64,000 bases of DNA from Cupriavidus basilensis (GCF_000876015.1 NZ_BBQM01000012.1:682001-746000), one strand, 5' to 3'. Shown: positions 27,798 through 41,487, counted from the first letter of the stretch. The notes: generated by a model from the letters alone, not told the origin. Numbers and translations are program-made.

Positions 27798-28846
27798 AAA
27801 AGGTCCTGATTCTTGGCGTCAACGGCTTCATCGGCCACCACCTGACGCGCCGCATTCTCGAAACCACGCCGTGGGAGGTCTACGGCATGGACATGGCCAG
27901 CGACCGCCTCGGCGACCTGATCGACCACCCCCGCATGCACTTCTTCGAGGGCGACATCACCATCAACAAGGAGTGGATCGAGTACAACATCCGCAAGTGC
28001 GATGTCGTCCTCCCCCTCGTCGCCATCGCCACCCCGGCCACCTACGTGCGCCAGCCCCTGCGCGTGTTCGAGCTCGACTTCGAGGCCAACCTCCCCATCG
28101 TCCGCGCCGCCGTCAAGTACGGCAAGCACCTCGTCTTCCCCTCGACCTCCGAGGTCTACGGCATGTGCCACGACGACGAGTTCGACCCCGAGACCTCCGA
28201 GCTGATCTGCGGCCCCATCAACAAGCCCCGCTGGATCTACGCCTGCTCCAAGCAGCTGATGGACCGCGTCATCCACGCCTACGGCATGGAGCAGGGCCTC
28301 AACTACACCCTGTTCCGCCCGTTCAACTGGATCGGCGCCGGCCTCGATTCCATCTTCGAATCGAAGGAAGGCTCCTCCCGCGTCGTCACCCAGTTCCTCG
28401 GCCACATCGTGCGCGGCGAGCCGATCAAGCTGGTCGACGGCGGCGCCCAGAAGCGTGCCTTCGCCGACATCACCGACGGCATCAGCGCCCTCATGCGCAT
28501 CATCGAGAACCCGCAAGGCGTCGCCACCGGCAAGATCTACAACATCGGCAACCCCGCCAACATCCACTCGGTGCGCGAACTCGCCGAGATGATGCTCAAG
28601 ATGGCCGCCGACTACCCGGAATACGCCGAACTCGCCCGCCAGACCCAGATCGTCGAGACGTCCTCCGGCGACTTCTACGGCAAGGGCTACCAGGACGTGC
28701 AGAACCGCGTGCCCAAGATCGACAACACCGTCGAAGAACTGGGCTGGAAACCCGCCGTCAGCATGGAAGACGCGCTGCGCGCCATCTTCGAGGCCTACCG
28801 CGGCAAGGTCGTCGAGGCCCGCACCCTGGTCGACTCGGCCAACTGA
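27794..28846 (+). CDS. arnA: UDP-glucuronate decarboxylase (ArnA C-terminal activity, separate gene)
   Basis: A 350-residue short-chain-dehydrogenase-type protein equal to the C-terminal half of E. coli ArnA. It oxidises and decarboxylates UDP-glucuronic acid to UDP-4-keto-pentose with NAD. It has the NAD motif GVNGFIGHHL, S119 and E120 in PSTSEVYG, Y149 and K153 in YACSK, and R305 in QNRVPK. Each site is offset by exactly 314 from the E. coli active-site residues S433, E434, Y463 and R619. The start has AGAGGAA upstream and overlaps the formyltransferase stop. The codons are especially rich in C at third positions here. Confidence 0.94.
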   Translation: MKKVLILGVNGFIGHHLTRRILETTPWEVYGMDMASDRLGDLIDHPRMHFFEGDITINKEWIEYNIRKCDVVLPLVAIATPATYVRQPLRVFELDFEANLPIVRAAVKYGKHLVFPSTSEVYGMCHDDEFDPETSELICGPINKPRWIYACSKQLMDRVIHAYGMEQGLNYTLFRPFNWIGAGLDSIFESKEGSSRVVTQFLGHIVRGEPIKLVDGGAQKRAFADITDGISALMRIIENPQGVATGKIYNIGNPANIHSVRELAEMMLKMAADYPEYAELARQTQIVETSSGDFYGKGYQDVQNRVPKIDNTVEELGWKPAVSMEDALRAIFEAYRGKVVEARTLVDSAN

Positions 28847-28857
28847 GGCCCGCGCCG

Positions 28858-29748
28858 ATGGCACGCATCGCCCTCAAGGTCGACGTCGACACGCTGCGCG
28901 GCACCCGCGAAGGCGTGCCGGCGCTGCTCGCCATGCTGGCCCGCGTGCGGGCCGAGGCCACCTTCCTGTTCAGCCTCGGCCCGGACCACACCGGCTGGGC
29001 GCTGCGGCGCGTGTTCCGGCCCGGCTTCCTGCAGAAAGTCTCGCGCACCTCGGTGGTGTCCAACTACGGCCTGCGCACGCTGATGTACGGCGTGCTGCTG
29101 CCCGGCCCCGACATCGGCCGCAAGGCCGCGGCCGAGATGCGCGCCGCGCGCGCGGCCGGCCACGAGTGCGGCATCCATACCTGGGACCACGTGTACTGGC
29201 AGGACAACGTGCGCGCGCGCGACGCGGCCTGGACCCGGCGCCAGATGCAGAGCGCGTTCGACCGCTACGTCGACATCTTCGGCGAAGCCCCGCCCACGCA
29301 CGGCGCGGCCGGCTGGCAGATGAACGACGAAGCGTTCCGCCAGATCGACGACTGGGGCATGGCCTACGCCTCCGACGGGCGCGGCAGCGCGCCGTATATC
29401 CCCACCGTGGACGGCGTGGCGCTGCGCCACGTGCAGATGCCCACCACGCTGCCCACGCTCGATGAACTCATCGGCGTGGACGGCCTGACCGAGGACAACG
29501 TCCACGAAGCCGTGCTGCGCCTGAGCGGCGACGGGCGCGACCACGTCTTCACGCTCCATACCGAACTCGAAGGCGGCAAGCTGGCGCCGGTGTTCAACCG
29601 GCTGCTGGACGGCTGGCGCGCGCAAGGCCACGAACTGGTGTCGATGGCCACGCTCTACCGGCATCTCGACCGGACCGCCTTGCCGCTGGCGCCGGTCACG
29701 TGGGGCGCCATCGAAGGCCGCAGCGGCGAATTGATCGTGCAGCCCTGA
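28858..29748 (+). CDS. arnD: 4-deoxy-4-formamido-L-arabinose-phosphoundecaprenol deformylase ArnD
   Basis: A 296-residue NodB-type polysaccharide deacetylase-fold protein that removes the formyl group from undecaprenyl-phosphate-Ara4FN so that the free amino sugar can be flipped and transferred. The metal-site motifs are KVDVDT near the N-terminus and HTWDH in the middle; THGAAGWQMN and FTLHTELEGG follow in the usual order. It is the last arn gene, 11 bases after the decarboxylase gene, and is followed by a GGGGAG-rich hairpin. Confidence 0.94.
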   Translation: MARIALKVDVDTLRGTREGVPALLAMLARVRAEATFLFSLGPDHTGWALRRVFRPGFLQKVSRTSVVSNYGLRTLMYGVLLPGPDIGRKAAAEMRAARAAGHECGIHTWDHVYWQDNVRARDAAWTRRQMQSAFDRYVDIFGEAPPTHGAAGWQMNDEAFRQIDDWGMAYASDGRGSAPYIPTVDGVALRHVQMPTTLPTLDELIGVDGLTEDNVHEAVLRLSGDGRDHVFTLHTELEGGKLAPVFNRLLDGWRAQGHELVSMATLYRHLDRTALPLAPVTWGAIEGRSGELIVQP

Positions 29749-29776
29749 ATACCGGCAACGCATCCGCATTGCCATC

Positions 29777-29813
29777 GGTTTGCTCCCCTCTCCCGTTTCA
29801 TGGGAGAGGGGAA
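29777..29813. repeat. Repeated intergenic hairpin element, copy 1
   Basis: The sequence ggtttgctcccctctccc is followed by a seven-base loop and gggagagggg, giving an 11-12-base stem. It lies between the convergent arnD and cation ATPase genes and can end transcription in both directions. A second copy with the same left half lies at 39141-39177. Confidence 0.75.
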
Positions 29814-29853
29814 ACTCCGTGCGGCAAAGCGAATTCCCCGGCTGGCTAATCCC

Positions 29854-32289
29854 TCACCCCCGCCCCGCCTTCGCCAGCCGCAGCCCGTTGAACACCACCA
29901 GCAGGCTCGCGCCCATGTCGGCGAACACGGCCATCCACATGGTGCCCAGGCCCGCCGCGGTCAGCGCGAGGAAGATCACCTTGATGCCGAGCGCCAGCGC
30001 GATGTTCTGCTTCAGGATGGCCGAGGTGCGCCGCGACAGCCGGATGAACGTGGGGATCTTGCGCAGGTCGTCGTCCATCAGCGCCACGTCCGCGGTCTCG
30101 ATGGCGGTGTCGGTGCCGGCCGCGCCCATCGCGAAGCCGATGTCGGCGCGCGCCAGCGCGGGCGCGTCGTTGACGCCGTCGCCGACCATGCCCACCACCA
30201 CGCGCCCGGCGGCGCCCGCGGCGCCATCGCCGCCCTTCACGCTCAGCGCGGCGATGGCATCGGCCTTGTCCTGCGGCAACTGATTGCCGCGCGCCTCGTC
30301 GATCTGCACCTGCGCGGCGATGGCCTGCGCCGTGTGCGGGTTGTCGCCCGACAGCATCAGCGTGCGCACGCCCAGCGCGTGCAGCTCGGCCACGGCCTGG
30401 CGGCTGTGGTCCTTGACCGTGTCGGCCACGCCGAACAGGGCCTCGACACCGTGGTCGGCGCCCAGCACCACCACCGTCTTGCCTTGCCGCTCCAGCGCTT
30501 CCAGCGTGGCCTCCAACTCGGGCGAGCACAGCCCGCGGTCATGGATCAGGCGGTGGTTGCCGAGGTAATACGCGCGGCCGTTGACGGTGCCGCTCACGCC
30601 GTAGCCGGGCAGCGCCGCGAAGTCCCGCACGTCCAGCGGCGCGATGCCTTCGGCGCGCGCCGCGCTGGCCACCGCCATCGACACCGGATGGTCCGAGCGG
30701 CCGGCCAGGCTGGCCGCCACCGCGCGCGCCGCCGCGCTTGCCGCGGCGCCGCCCGCGGCGATCTCGCCGAGCGGCTGGAAGTCGGTCTGCGCGGGCTTGC
30801 CGTGCGTGATGGTGCCGGTCTTGTCCAGCGCCAGCCAGGCCAGGTCCTTGCCCTGTTCGAGATAGATCCCGCCCTTGATCAGGATGCCGCGCCGCGCCGC
30901 CGCGGCCAGGCCGCTGACGATCGTCACCGGCGTGGAGATCACCAGCGCGCACGGGCAGGCGATCACCAGCAGCACCAGCGCCTTGTAGATCCACGCGCTC
31001 CAGTCGCCGTCCAGCGCCAGCGGCGGCACCACCGCCACCAGCACCGCGCCGAGGAAGACCAGCGGCGTGTACACGCGCGCGAAGCGGTCGACGAAGCGCT
31101 GCGTGGGCGCGCGGCTGCCCTGCGCGGCCTCGACCGCGTGGATGATGCGCGCGAGCGTGGAGCCGCTGGCGGCGGCGGTCACTTCGTATTCCAGTTCGCC
31201 GGCCTGGTTGATGGTGCCGGCGAACAGCGCGTCGCCCACGCCCTTGTTCACCGGCACGCTCTCGCCGGTGATGGGCGCCTGGTCCAGCGTGGACTGGCCG
31301 CGCAGCACGCGGCCGTCGAGCGCCACGCGCTCGCCCGGGCGCAGCCGCACCAGCGCGCCGACGGCCACCGCGCGCGCGTCGACCGCCTGCCAGCTGCCGT
31401 CGGCCTGCCGCACCGTGGCCTGCTCGGGCGCCATCGCCATCAGGCCGCGCACGGCGTTGCGCGCGCGGTCCAGCGAGGCGGCCTCGATGCGCTCGGCCAG
31501 CGCGAACAGCACCATCACCATCGCCGCTTCCGGCCACTGGCGGATCAGCATCGCGCCGGTCACGGCGATGCTCATCAGCGCGTTGATGTTCAGGTTGCCG
31601 TTGGACAGCGCGATCCAGCCCTTCTTGTACACGCCGAGGCCGGCGATGGCGACCGCCGCCAGCGCCAGCACCGGCGCCAGCCAGTCCTGCCCCGGCACCT
31701 GCAGCCAGCCCACCGCTTCCGCGCCCAGCGCCGCCGCGCCGGCCAGCGCCAGCGGCCACCACGGCTTGGCGGCCTGCGGGGCGAGCTCGGCGGCCTGCTC
31801 CGAGAGCGGCTCGGCCTTCATGCCGAGGCTTTCGATGGCGCGCACCACCGGGTCCAGCGAATCCAGCGTGTGGTGCACCGTCAGCACGCGCTGCATCAGG
31901 TTGAACTGCAGCCCCGCCACGCCCGCCATGCTGCCGAGCTTGTTGCGGATCAGGGTTTCCTCGGTCGGGCAGTCCATCGCGTCGATGCGATAGGTGGCCA
32001 TCGCGGCGCCGGCCGGCACGTTGGCGGCGGGCGTGGGCGCCATGCTGGCCGAGGCGCATCCGCCGCCGCAGCAGGCGGACGCGCTGGCATGGCCGTGCGG
32101 CTGGCCTTGCGCGTGATCATGTGCGTGATCGTGCGCGTGCTGATGGTCCTGGCCGTGGTTACTGTCGTGGTCGTGGTCGCAGCAATGCGCATGGCCATGC
32201 GCGCGGTTTTCCGTCTGATCGTGCGCATGGTCATGGCGGTCGCCCTCCCGCTCGCGGACGGCGGTGTGGTCTGGCGTGGCGTCGGACAT
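29854..32289 (-). CDS. cadA: Zinc/cadmium/lead-transporting P1B-type ATPase
   Basis: An 811-residue heavy-metal ATPase exporting Zn, Cd or Pb from the cytosol. It opens with a His-rich tail (18 His in the first 80 residues, plus CC and CCGGGC clusters), then one HMA-like domain with the MDCPTEE motif typical of betaproteobacterial Cd/Zn pumps. The core has PITGESVPV, the transmembrane CPC motif (ACPCALVIS), the phosphorylation motif DKTGTITHG, and the hinge GDGVNDAPAL. The start at 32289 is chosen for AGGGAG upstream; an ATG 12 codons earlier is possible. It is divergent from czcI, so both may respond to the same metals. The symbol follows Cupriavidus usage; zntA is equally apt. Confidence 0.93.
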   Translation of the reverse strand: MSDATPDHTAVREREGDRHDHAHDQTENRAHGHAHCCDHDHDSNHGQDHQHAHDHAHDHAQGQPHGHASASACCGGGCASASMAPTPAANVPAGAAMATYRIDAMDCPTEETLIRNKLGSMAGVAGLQFNLMQRVLTVHHTLDSLDPVVRAIESLGMKAEPLSEQAAELAPQAAKPWWPLALAGAAALGAEAVGWLQVPGQDWLAPVLALAAVAIAGLGVYKKGWIALSNGNLNINALMSIAVTGAMLIRQWPEAAMVMVLFALAERIEAASLDRARNAVRGLMAMAPEQATVRQADGSWQAVDARAVAVGALVRLRPGERVALDGRVLRGQSTLDQAPITGESVPVNKGVGDALFAGTINQAGELEYEVTAAASGSTLARIIHAVEAAQGSRAPTQRFVDRFARVYTPLVFLGAVLVAVVPPLALDGDWSAWIYKALVLLVIACPCALVISTPVTIVSGLAAAARRGILIKGGIYLEQGKDLAWLALDKTGTITHGKPAQTDFQPLGEIAAGGAAASAAARAVAASLAGRSDHPVSMAVASAARAEGIAPLDVRDFAALPGYGVSGTVNGRAYYLGNHRLIHDRGLCSPELEATLEALERQGKTVVVLGADHGVEALFGVADTVKDHSRQAVAELHALGVRTLMLSGDNPHTAQAIAAQVQIDEARGNQLPQDKADAIAALSVKGGDGAAGAAGRVVVGMVGDGVNDAPALARADIGFAMGAAGTDTAIETADVALMDDDLRKIPTFIRLSRRTSAILKQNIALALGIKVIFLALTAAGLGTMWMAVFADMGASLLVVFNGLRLAKAGRG

Positions 32290-32464
32290 GGCGGTGCTCC
32301 CTGCTTTGTTGTGCTTGCCGTCCATTTAAGACCCTGGAGCGGCTACAGGGTCAAGCGCCGGAAGTGAATTGCCTGCCGCATGGCCTGTCGGGGAACCCTC
32401 GCCACGTTTCCCGCTCAAACCCGCCATTCCCGCCAGCCAGGGGGACAAGACCCCGGCCGCATCT

Positions 32465-32511
32465 TGGTCATATCCTGGCCGTATCGCGGTCAAAGCCGCT
32501 GCCTATATAAT
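32465..32511 (+). promoter_or_regulatory. czcI promoter region with direct repeats
   Basis: A perfect -10 hexamer TATAAT (32506-32511) ends seven bases before the czcI ATG, implying a leaderless or nearly leaderless message. Upstream, TGGTCATATC (32465-32474) and TGGCCGTATC (32476-32485) form an imperfect direct repeat with 11-base spacing, about one helical turn, as often bound by OmpR-type response regulators. No good -35 hexamer is present, which fits activator dependence. Confidence 0.5.
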
Positions 32512-32518
32512 CCGCCGC

Positions 32519-32914
32519 ATGCGCCGTTTCCTGATCCTGCTGTTCGTGCTCCTGCTGCCACTCCAGTTCGCCTGGGCGGGCGCCGCGGCCTATTGCAGCC
32601 ATGACGGCCAGCAGGACCGCGCCGACGCGATCGGCGCGAAGTGGCATTTCGGCCATCACAGCCATGCCCACCACGGCGAGGCCGCCGACCACCGCGCCGC
32701 CGGCGACAAGGACAGCCAGGACGGCAGCGGCAAGACCAAGCTGCCCGACCTCGACTGCGCGGTCTGCCATTTTGCCGGCGCGCAGCTCGTGCTGCCCGAC
32801 TTCTCCGGCGCCGGCGCGCACTTCGGGGTAGCGATCAGCTACCACGCGCTGGCCCCGTCCTTCCTCTCCGCGCCGGGCACCACACCCGACCGCCCCCAGT
32901 GGCCGTCCGCCTGA
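32519..32914 (+). CDS. czcI: CzcI-like periplasmic metal-response protein
   Basis: A 131-residue exported protein (signal peptide MRRFLILLFVLLLPLQFAWAGA). It has a His-rich segment (HFGHHSHAHHGEAADH) and a CAVCHF motif, in the position of czcI at the head of czcCBA operons. CzcI in C. metallidurans is thought to tune operon expression. The N-terminus is certain, because the TATAAT box lies seven bases before the ATG. czcC follows after 74 bases. Confidence 0.85.
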   Translation: MRRFLILLFVLLLPLQFAWAGAAAYCSHDGQQDRADAIGAKWHFGHHSHAHHGEAADHRAAGDKDSQDGSGKTKLPDLDCAVCHFAGAQLVLPDFSGAGAHFGVAISYHALAPSFLSAPGTTPDRPQWPSA

Positions 32915-32988
32915 CCGGCGAGACGACCCCACTCCTTTCCAGACTCCCGTCTCGCCGAGCTTCCCTGGTCTTTTTCCGGTGAAATTCG

Positions 32989-34257
32989 ATGAGAACACTT
33001 GTGATCCCGCTCGGGCTGGCGGCTGCTTTGCTCAGTCCCGCCGTGCCCGCCCAGGGCGCGGCGCCCGCCGCCATGCCCGCCATGCTGCCAGCGCCGCAGG
33101 CCGAGGAAGCCGCCGGCCCGCTGACGCTGGACAACGCCCTCGCGCTGGCAAGCGCGCGCAGCTTCACGCTGTCGGCCGCCGGCCATGAGCTCGATGCCGC
33201 CGAGGGCGGCATCATGCAGGCCCGCGTCCTGCCCAACCCCGAGGTCGCCGTCCTGCTCGAGGACAACCGCCGCGACACCCGCACCACCACCGCGCAGATC
33301 AACCTGCCCATCGAGCTCGGCGGCAAGCGCGCGGCGCGCATCGGCGCGGCGCAGAAGGCGCGCGAGCTGGCGCAGTCCCGGCTCGGCGCGGCGCATGCCG
33401 GCCTGCGCGCGGCCGTGGTCGGCGGCTTTTTCGGCGTGGTCGTCGCGCAGGAGCGCCTCAAGCTGGCGCGCGGCGCCGCCGAGATCGCCGCCAAGGGCGC
33501 GCAGGCCGCGGCGCGCCGCGTGGCGGCCGGCAAGATCGCCCCGCTGGAGGAAAGCAAGGCGCGCGTCGAGCAGGCCAACGCCGAACTGGAGGTGGCCGAC
33601 GCCGAGGCCGGGCTGGCCGCCGCGCGCCTGTCGCTGGCCAACCTGTGGGGCAGCGGCGAGGCCCGCTTCAGCGAGGCCGCCGGCAACCTCGACGCGCTGC
33701 CCGCGCGCCCCGACACCACCAGCCTGATGCAGGCGCTCGACAGCGCCCCCGAACTGCTCAGCAGCCGGCTCGAACTCGAGCGGCGCCAGGCCGTGATCGG
33801 CGTGGAGCGCAGCCGCCAGTACCCCGACCTGACCCTGAGCCTGGGCAGCAAGCGCGACAACGGCGCGGAGCGCGGCACCATGCCGGTGGTCGGCGTGGCC
33901 CTGCCGCTGCCGCTGTTCGACCGCAACCAGGGCAATCTCTACGCCGCCACGCGCCAGGCCGACAAGGCCGCCGACGAGTACCGCGCCACCCAGGTGCGCC
34001 TGTCCGGCGAACTGCAGCAGGCCGCGCAGCAGCTGACGGTGTCGCGCGCCTCGGCGCAGGCGCTGCGCGGCACCGTGCTGCCTGCGGCGCAGCAGGCCTA
34101 CGAGGCCGCCACGCGCGGCTTCGAGGCCGGCAAGTTCAATTTCCTCGACGTGCTCGATGCGCAGCGCACCTGGTTCCAGGCGCGCGTGCGCTATCTCGGC
34201 GTGGTCGCCAGCGCCTACCAGGCCGCCACCACCATCGACCGCATTCTCGGCCGCTAG
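32989..34257 (+). CDS. czcC: Outer-membrane efflux protein CzcC
   Basis: A 422-residue TolC-family outer-membrane channel with a signal peptide ending near PAQGA. Two long amphipathic coiled-coil halves are visible (LTLDNALALASARSF... and ...FNFLDVLDAQRTWFQARVRYLGVVASAYQAATTIDRILGR). It forms the outer duct of the CzcCBA tripartite pump that exports Zn, Cd and Co from the cell. The gene lies between czcI and czcB, with an 18-base gap to czcB. Confidence 0.92.
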   Translation: MRTLVIPLGLAAALLSPAVPAQGAAPAAMPAMLPAPQAEEAAGPLTLDNALALASARSFTLSAAGHELDAAEGGIMQARVLPNPEVAVLLEDNRRDTRTTTAQINLPIELGGKRAARIGAAQKARELAQSRLGAAHAGLRAAVVGGFFGVVVAQERLKLARGAAEIAAKGAQAAARRVAAGKIAPLEESKARVEQANAELEVADAEAGLAAARLSLANLWGSGEARFSEAAGNLDALPARPDTTSLMQALDSAPELLSSRLELERRQAVIGVERSRQYPDLTLSLGSKRDNGAERGTMPVVGVALPLPLFDRNQGNLYAATRQADKAADEYRATQVRLSGELQQAAQQLTVSRASAQALRGTVLPAAQQAYEAATRGFEAGKFNFLDVLDAQRTWFQARVRYLGVVASAYQAATTIDRILGR

Positions 34258-34275
34258 CGCCAAAGGAACCCCATC

Positions 34276-35841
34276 ATGGCAATCAACACAAAACAGAAAA
34301 CCGCCGTCGCCGTCATCCTCGCCGGCGGCGCGCTGGCCGGCGCGGCGCTGATCTTCGCCGGGCGCGGCAGCGATACCGGCGCGCATGGCGGCAACACCCA
34401 CGCGGAAGCCGCCGCCCACGGCGACAGCGACGGCAACGGCGAAAACCACGACAGCACCGCCGGCCCCAACGGCGGCCAGCTGTTCCGGCAGGGCGACGCC
34501 GTCGTCGAAGTGCTGGTGGCCGAAGCCGGCCCCGGCGAAGGCGGCTCGCGCCTGCGGCTCTGGGCCTCGCGCGCGGGCCAGCCGCTCGCGCCCGCCGGCG
34601 TCAAGGCCGCCGGCGAACTGCGGCGGCTGACCGGCGAGCGCGAGCGCCTCGCCTTCGCGCCGGCCCAAGCCTACCTGCAAAGCGCGGCGGCCATCGGCGA
34701 GCCGCACGCCTTCGAAGCCAGCCTCGACGTGACCCTGCCCGGCGCGAGCGCTCCGCTTGCCATCAAGCTGCGCAAGGAGGAAGGCCTGGTCGAGATGACG
34801 CCCGCGCAGATCCAGGGCGCGGGCCTGACGCTGCAAGGCGCCGGCCCGGCCCGCATCGAAGGCACCGTGTCCTTCCCCGGCGAGATCCGCTTCAACGAAG
34901 ACCGCACCGCGCACGTGGTGCCGCGCGTGGCCGGCGTGGTCGAAGGCGTGTCCGCCAACCTGGGCCAGCAGGTGCGCAAGGGCGACCTGCTGGCGGTGCT
35001 GGCCAGCACCACGCTGTCGGACCAGCGCAGCGAGCTGCTGGCCGCGCAGAAGCGCCTGGAACTGGCCGAGACGACCTTCCGGCGCGAGAAGAAGCTGTGG
35101 GAGGACAGGATCTCCGCCGAGCAGGACTACCTGGCCGCGCGCACCGCGCTGCAGGAAGCCCGCATCGCCACGCAGAATGCCGCGCAGAAGCTCACCGCCA
35201 TCGGCGCGTCCGGCAGCGCGGGCGGCGGCGCGGGTGGCAGCACGGACAACGCGCGCGCGCTCAACCGCTTCGAGCTGCGCGCGCCGTTCGACGGCACCGT
35301 GGTGGAAAAGCATCTCGCGCTCGGCGAAGCCGTGGCCGCCGACGCCAACGTCTTCACCATCTCCGACCTGAGCACCGTGTGGGCCGAGTTCGTGATCGCG
35401 CCCAAGGACCTCGACCGCGTGCGCGTGGGCGAGAAGGTGCGCATCGCCTCGACCGCGTTCGACGGCAAGGCCGAAGGCACGGTCTCCTACGTCGGCTCGC
35501 TGCTGGGCCAGCAGACCCGCACGGCCACCGCGCGCGTGACCCTGGCCAACCCCAAGATGGCCTGGCGCCCGGGGCTGTTCGTCACCGTGGGCGTGACGGA
35601 TTCCAGCGCCGAGGTGCCGGTCGCCATCGACGCGCAGGCGCTGCAGAGCCACGGCGACCAGCAGGTGGTGTTCGTCGCCGTGCCGGGCGGCTTCCTGGCG
35701 CAGCCGGTCAAGACCGGGCGCGGCGACGGCAGGCTGGTCGAGATCACCGAGGGCATGCGGGCCGGCTGGCAGTACGTGGCCGGCAACAGCTTCATGGTCA
35801 AGGCGGAACTCGGCAAGGCCGGCGCCGAACACAGCCACTAA
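34276..35841 (+). CDS. czcB: Membrane-fusion protein CzcB
   Basis: A 521-residue periplasmic adaptor of the heavy-metal RND type, with one N-terminal membrane anchor (VAVILAGGALAGAALIFAG) and a His/Asp/Asn-rich stretch that may bind metal. The lipoyl-like halves RVAGVVEGVSANLGQQVRKGDLLAV and FELRAPFDGTVVEKHLALGE flank a helical hairpin, and a beta-barrel and membrane-proximal domain follow. It joins CzcA to CzcC. AAAGGAA precedes the start, and czcA begins 12 bases after the stop. Confidence 0.93.
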   Translation: MAINTKQKTAVAVILAGGALAGAALIFAGRGSDTGAHGGNTHAEAAAHGDSDGNGENHDSTAGPNGGQLFRQGDAVVEVLVAEAGPGEGGSRLRLWASRAGQPLAPAGVKAAGELRRLTGERERLAFAPAQAYLQSAAAIGEPHAFEASLDVTLPGASAPLAIKLRKEEGLVEMTPAQIQGAGLTLQGAGPARIEGTVSFPGEIRFNEDRTAHVVPRVAGVVEGVSANLGQQVRKGDLLAVLASTTLSDQRSELLAAQKRLELAETTFRREKKLWEDRISAEQDYLAARTALQEARIATQNAAQKLTAIGASGSAGGGAGGSTDNARALNRFELRAPFDGTVVEKHLALGEAVAADANVFTISDLSTVWAEFVIAPKDLDRVRVGEKVRIASTAFDGKAEGTVSYVGSLLGQQTRTATARVTLANPKMAWRPGLFVTVGVTDSSAEVPVAIDAQALQSHGDQQVVFVAVPGGFLAQPVKTGRGDGRLVEITEGMRAGWQYVAGNSFMVKAELGKAGAEHSH

Positions 35842-35853
35842 GCGGAGACCGAT

Positions 35854-39075
<3,222 letters not shown>

Positions 39076-39140
39076 CGGCGTGACGGCGTGGGGGCCGCGC
39101 AAGGCGGTTCCTGACTGCCAGCAGCGCTCCGCATGCCGAA

Positions 39141-39177
39141 GGTTTGCTCCCCTCTCCCATGCAATGGGAGAGGGGAG
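39141..39177. repeat. Repeated intergenic hairpin element, copy 2
   Basis: A perfect 14-base stem (39147-39160 with 39164-39177) and three-base loop follow ggtttg. The left 18 bases are identical to those of the copy at 29777. It lies between the convergent czcA and sensor-kinase genes and probably acts as a two-way terminator. Confidence 0.78.
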
Positions 39178-39250
39178 AACACAGCCGGTGGGCTGGTCTT
39201 ATCGACAGCGCCGAGCCAACGCGACGCCTCGCCTTCGTTTCAACCCCGCC

Positions 39251-40713
39251 CTACCCACCCACGCGCTGCGCCAGCACGTTCACGACCGGGAACGACAGTT
39301 CCAGCACCGTTTCGCCGGGCAGGCTGCGCACGCTGACGCTGCCGCCGTGCAGGCGCATGATGGTGTCGACGATCGCCAGCCCCAGGCCGGCGGAGGACGA
39401 GGAATTGCTGCGCGCGGGATCGCCGCGGTAGAAGCGGCCGAACACGTGCGGCAGCGCTTCGGGCGGGATGCCGGCGCCGCCGTTGCCGACGCGGATGGTG
39501 GTGGCGGCGCTGCCAGCCGCCACGCGGATGTCGACGGCGCTGCCGGCCGGCGCGTGGCGCAGCGCGTTGTCGACCAGGTTGGTCACGGCGCGGCGCAGCA
39601 GGGTCTGGTCGGCGCGCACCGTGCCCTGCCCGCTCAGCCGCAGCTTGATGTCGCGGTCGGCGGCCACGGCCTCGAAGTATTCGGCGACCTTGTCGAGCTC
39701 GGCGCGCGCGTCGAGCTCGCGCACGTTCATGGCGACCTGGGCATGGTCGGCGCGCGCCAGGAACAGCATGTTCTCGATCATGCGGGCCAGGCGTTCGTAT
39801 TCCTCGAGGTTGGATTCGAGCAGGCTCTCGTATTCCTGCACCGTGCGGTTCTGCCCGAGCGTGACCTGGGTCTGGCCGATGAGGTTGCTGATGGGCGTGC
39901 GGAAATCGTGCGCGAGGTCGGCGGAGAAGTCGGACAGGCGCTGGAAGCCATCCTCCAGGCGGGCCAGCATGTCGTTGAGCGCGTCCACCAGCACGCGCAG
40001 CTCGGACGGCGCCTGGCCGGCGTCGAGCCGGGTGGCGAGCCGGCTCACGGTCACGGCCGAGGCGTCCTCGGCCATGCGCCGCAGCGGGCGCAGGCCGCGC
40101 CGCGCCAGCACGCAGCCGAGGCCGGCAGCGGCCGCGGCGCCGCACAGCGTGGCCCACAGCATCTGCGACTGGTAGGCCTTCATCAGGGCGGCGCGGTAGC
40201 CGGCGTCGCGCAGCACCACGATCTCGACGGTGCGCTCGCTGTCGCCCAGCTGGCCGAGCGCGGCGATGCCGCGCGAGGCCACGCCGTTGCGGGGATACCA
40301 GGTATGCAGCCGCGACTTGTCCGGCGTGGTGGCCGCGGGCAGCACCGGCAGCGCCGGCACCGGCTCGTGGCGCGGGTTGAGCGTGACCAGCGGCTCGCCC
40401 AGGCTGTCGCGCACCAGCAGGATCAGGCCTTCGTGCCCGAGCGCGAGGTCGGCGAAACGATGGGTGTCGGCGCGGATCTCGGCCTCCGACCTGACCTCGC
40501 GCAGCAGGTGGCGCACCAGCAGCACCTCGCTGACCAGTTCGCCCTCGTCGCGGTCCTGCAGCTGGGTGGCCAGCGCGCCGGCCAGGTAGGTGCTGACCGC
40601 CACCAGGATCGCCACGGTGGCCGCGCCGTAGGCCAGCGCCATGCGCGCTGTCAGCGAGGCCGGCAGGCGCATCACGGCGCGCGCCAGGCCGCCGTCCTGC
40701 GCTGGCGCCCCGC

Positions 40714-40717
<4 letters not shown>
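39251..40717 (-). CDS. Heavy-metal sensor histidine kinase (CusS/CzcS family)
   Basis: A 488-residue inner-membrane kinase with two membrane segments (near residues 25-50 and 185-205) enclosing a periplasmic sensor region, then HAMP. The H-box [14 protein letters not shown] has H270 as phospho-acceptor. N-box [10 protein letters not shown] and G-box [12 protein letters not shown] are intact. It phosphorylates the response regulator encoded just upstream, whose stop overlaps this ATG by four bases. Family membership (CusS, CopS, CzcS) shows metal sensing but not which metal; the flanking genes allow either Zn/Cd (czc) or copper. Confidence 0.92.
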
Positions 40718-41391
<674 letters not shown>

Positions 41392-41487
41392 TTCCGTTCA
41401 CTCCGGGCCGGCGTGCGGCCGTTTGCCGCCATCGGCCCGGCCCCGCCAAGCCGACAAGCTATACGAGGAAGCGCGGCCGCGGCCGAA

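Noticed and set aside
32440..32518. CusR-type box before czcI
   Set aside because: No ATGACA or TGTCAT half-site pair is present in this gap; only the different TGG-CxTATC direct repeat was seen.
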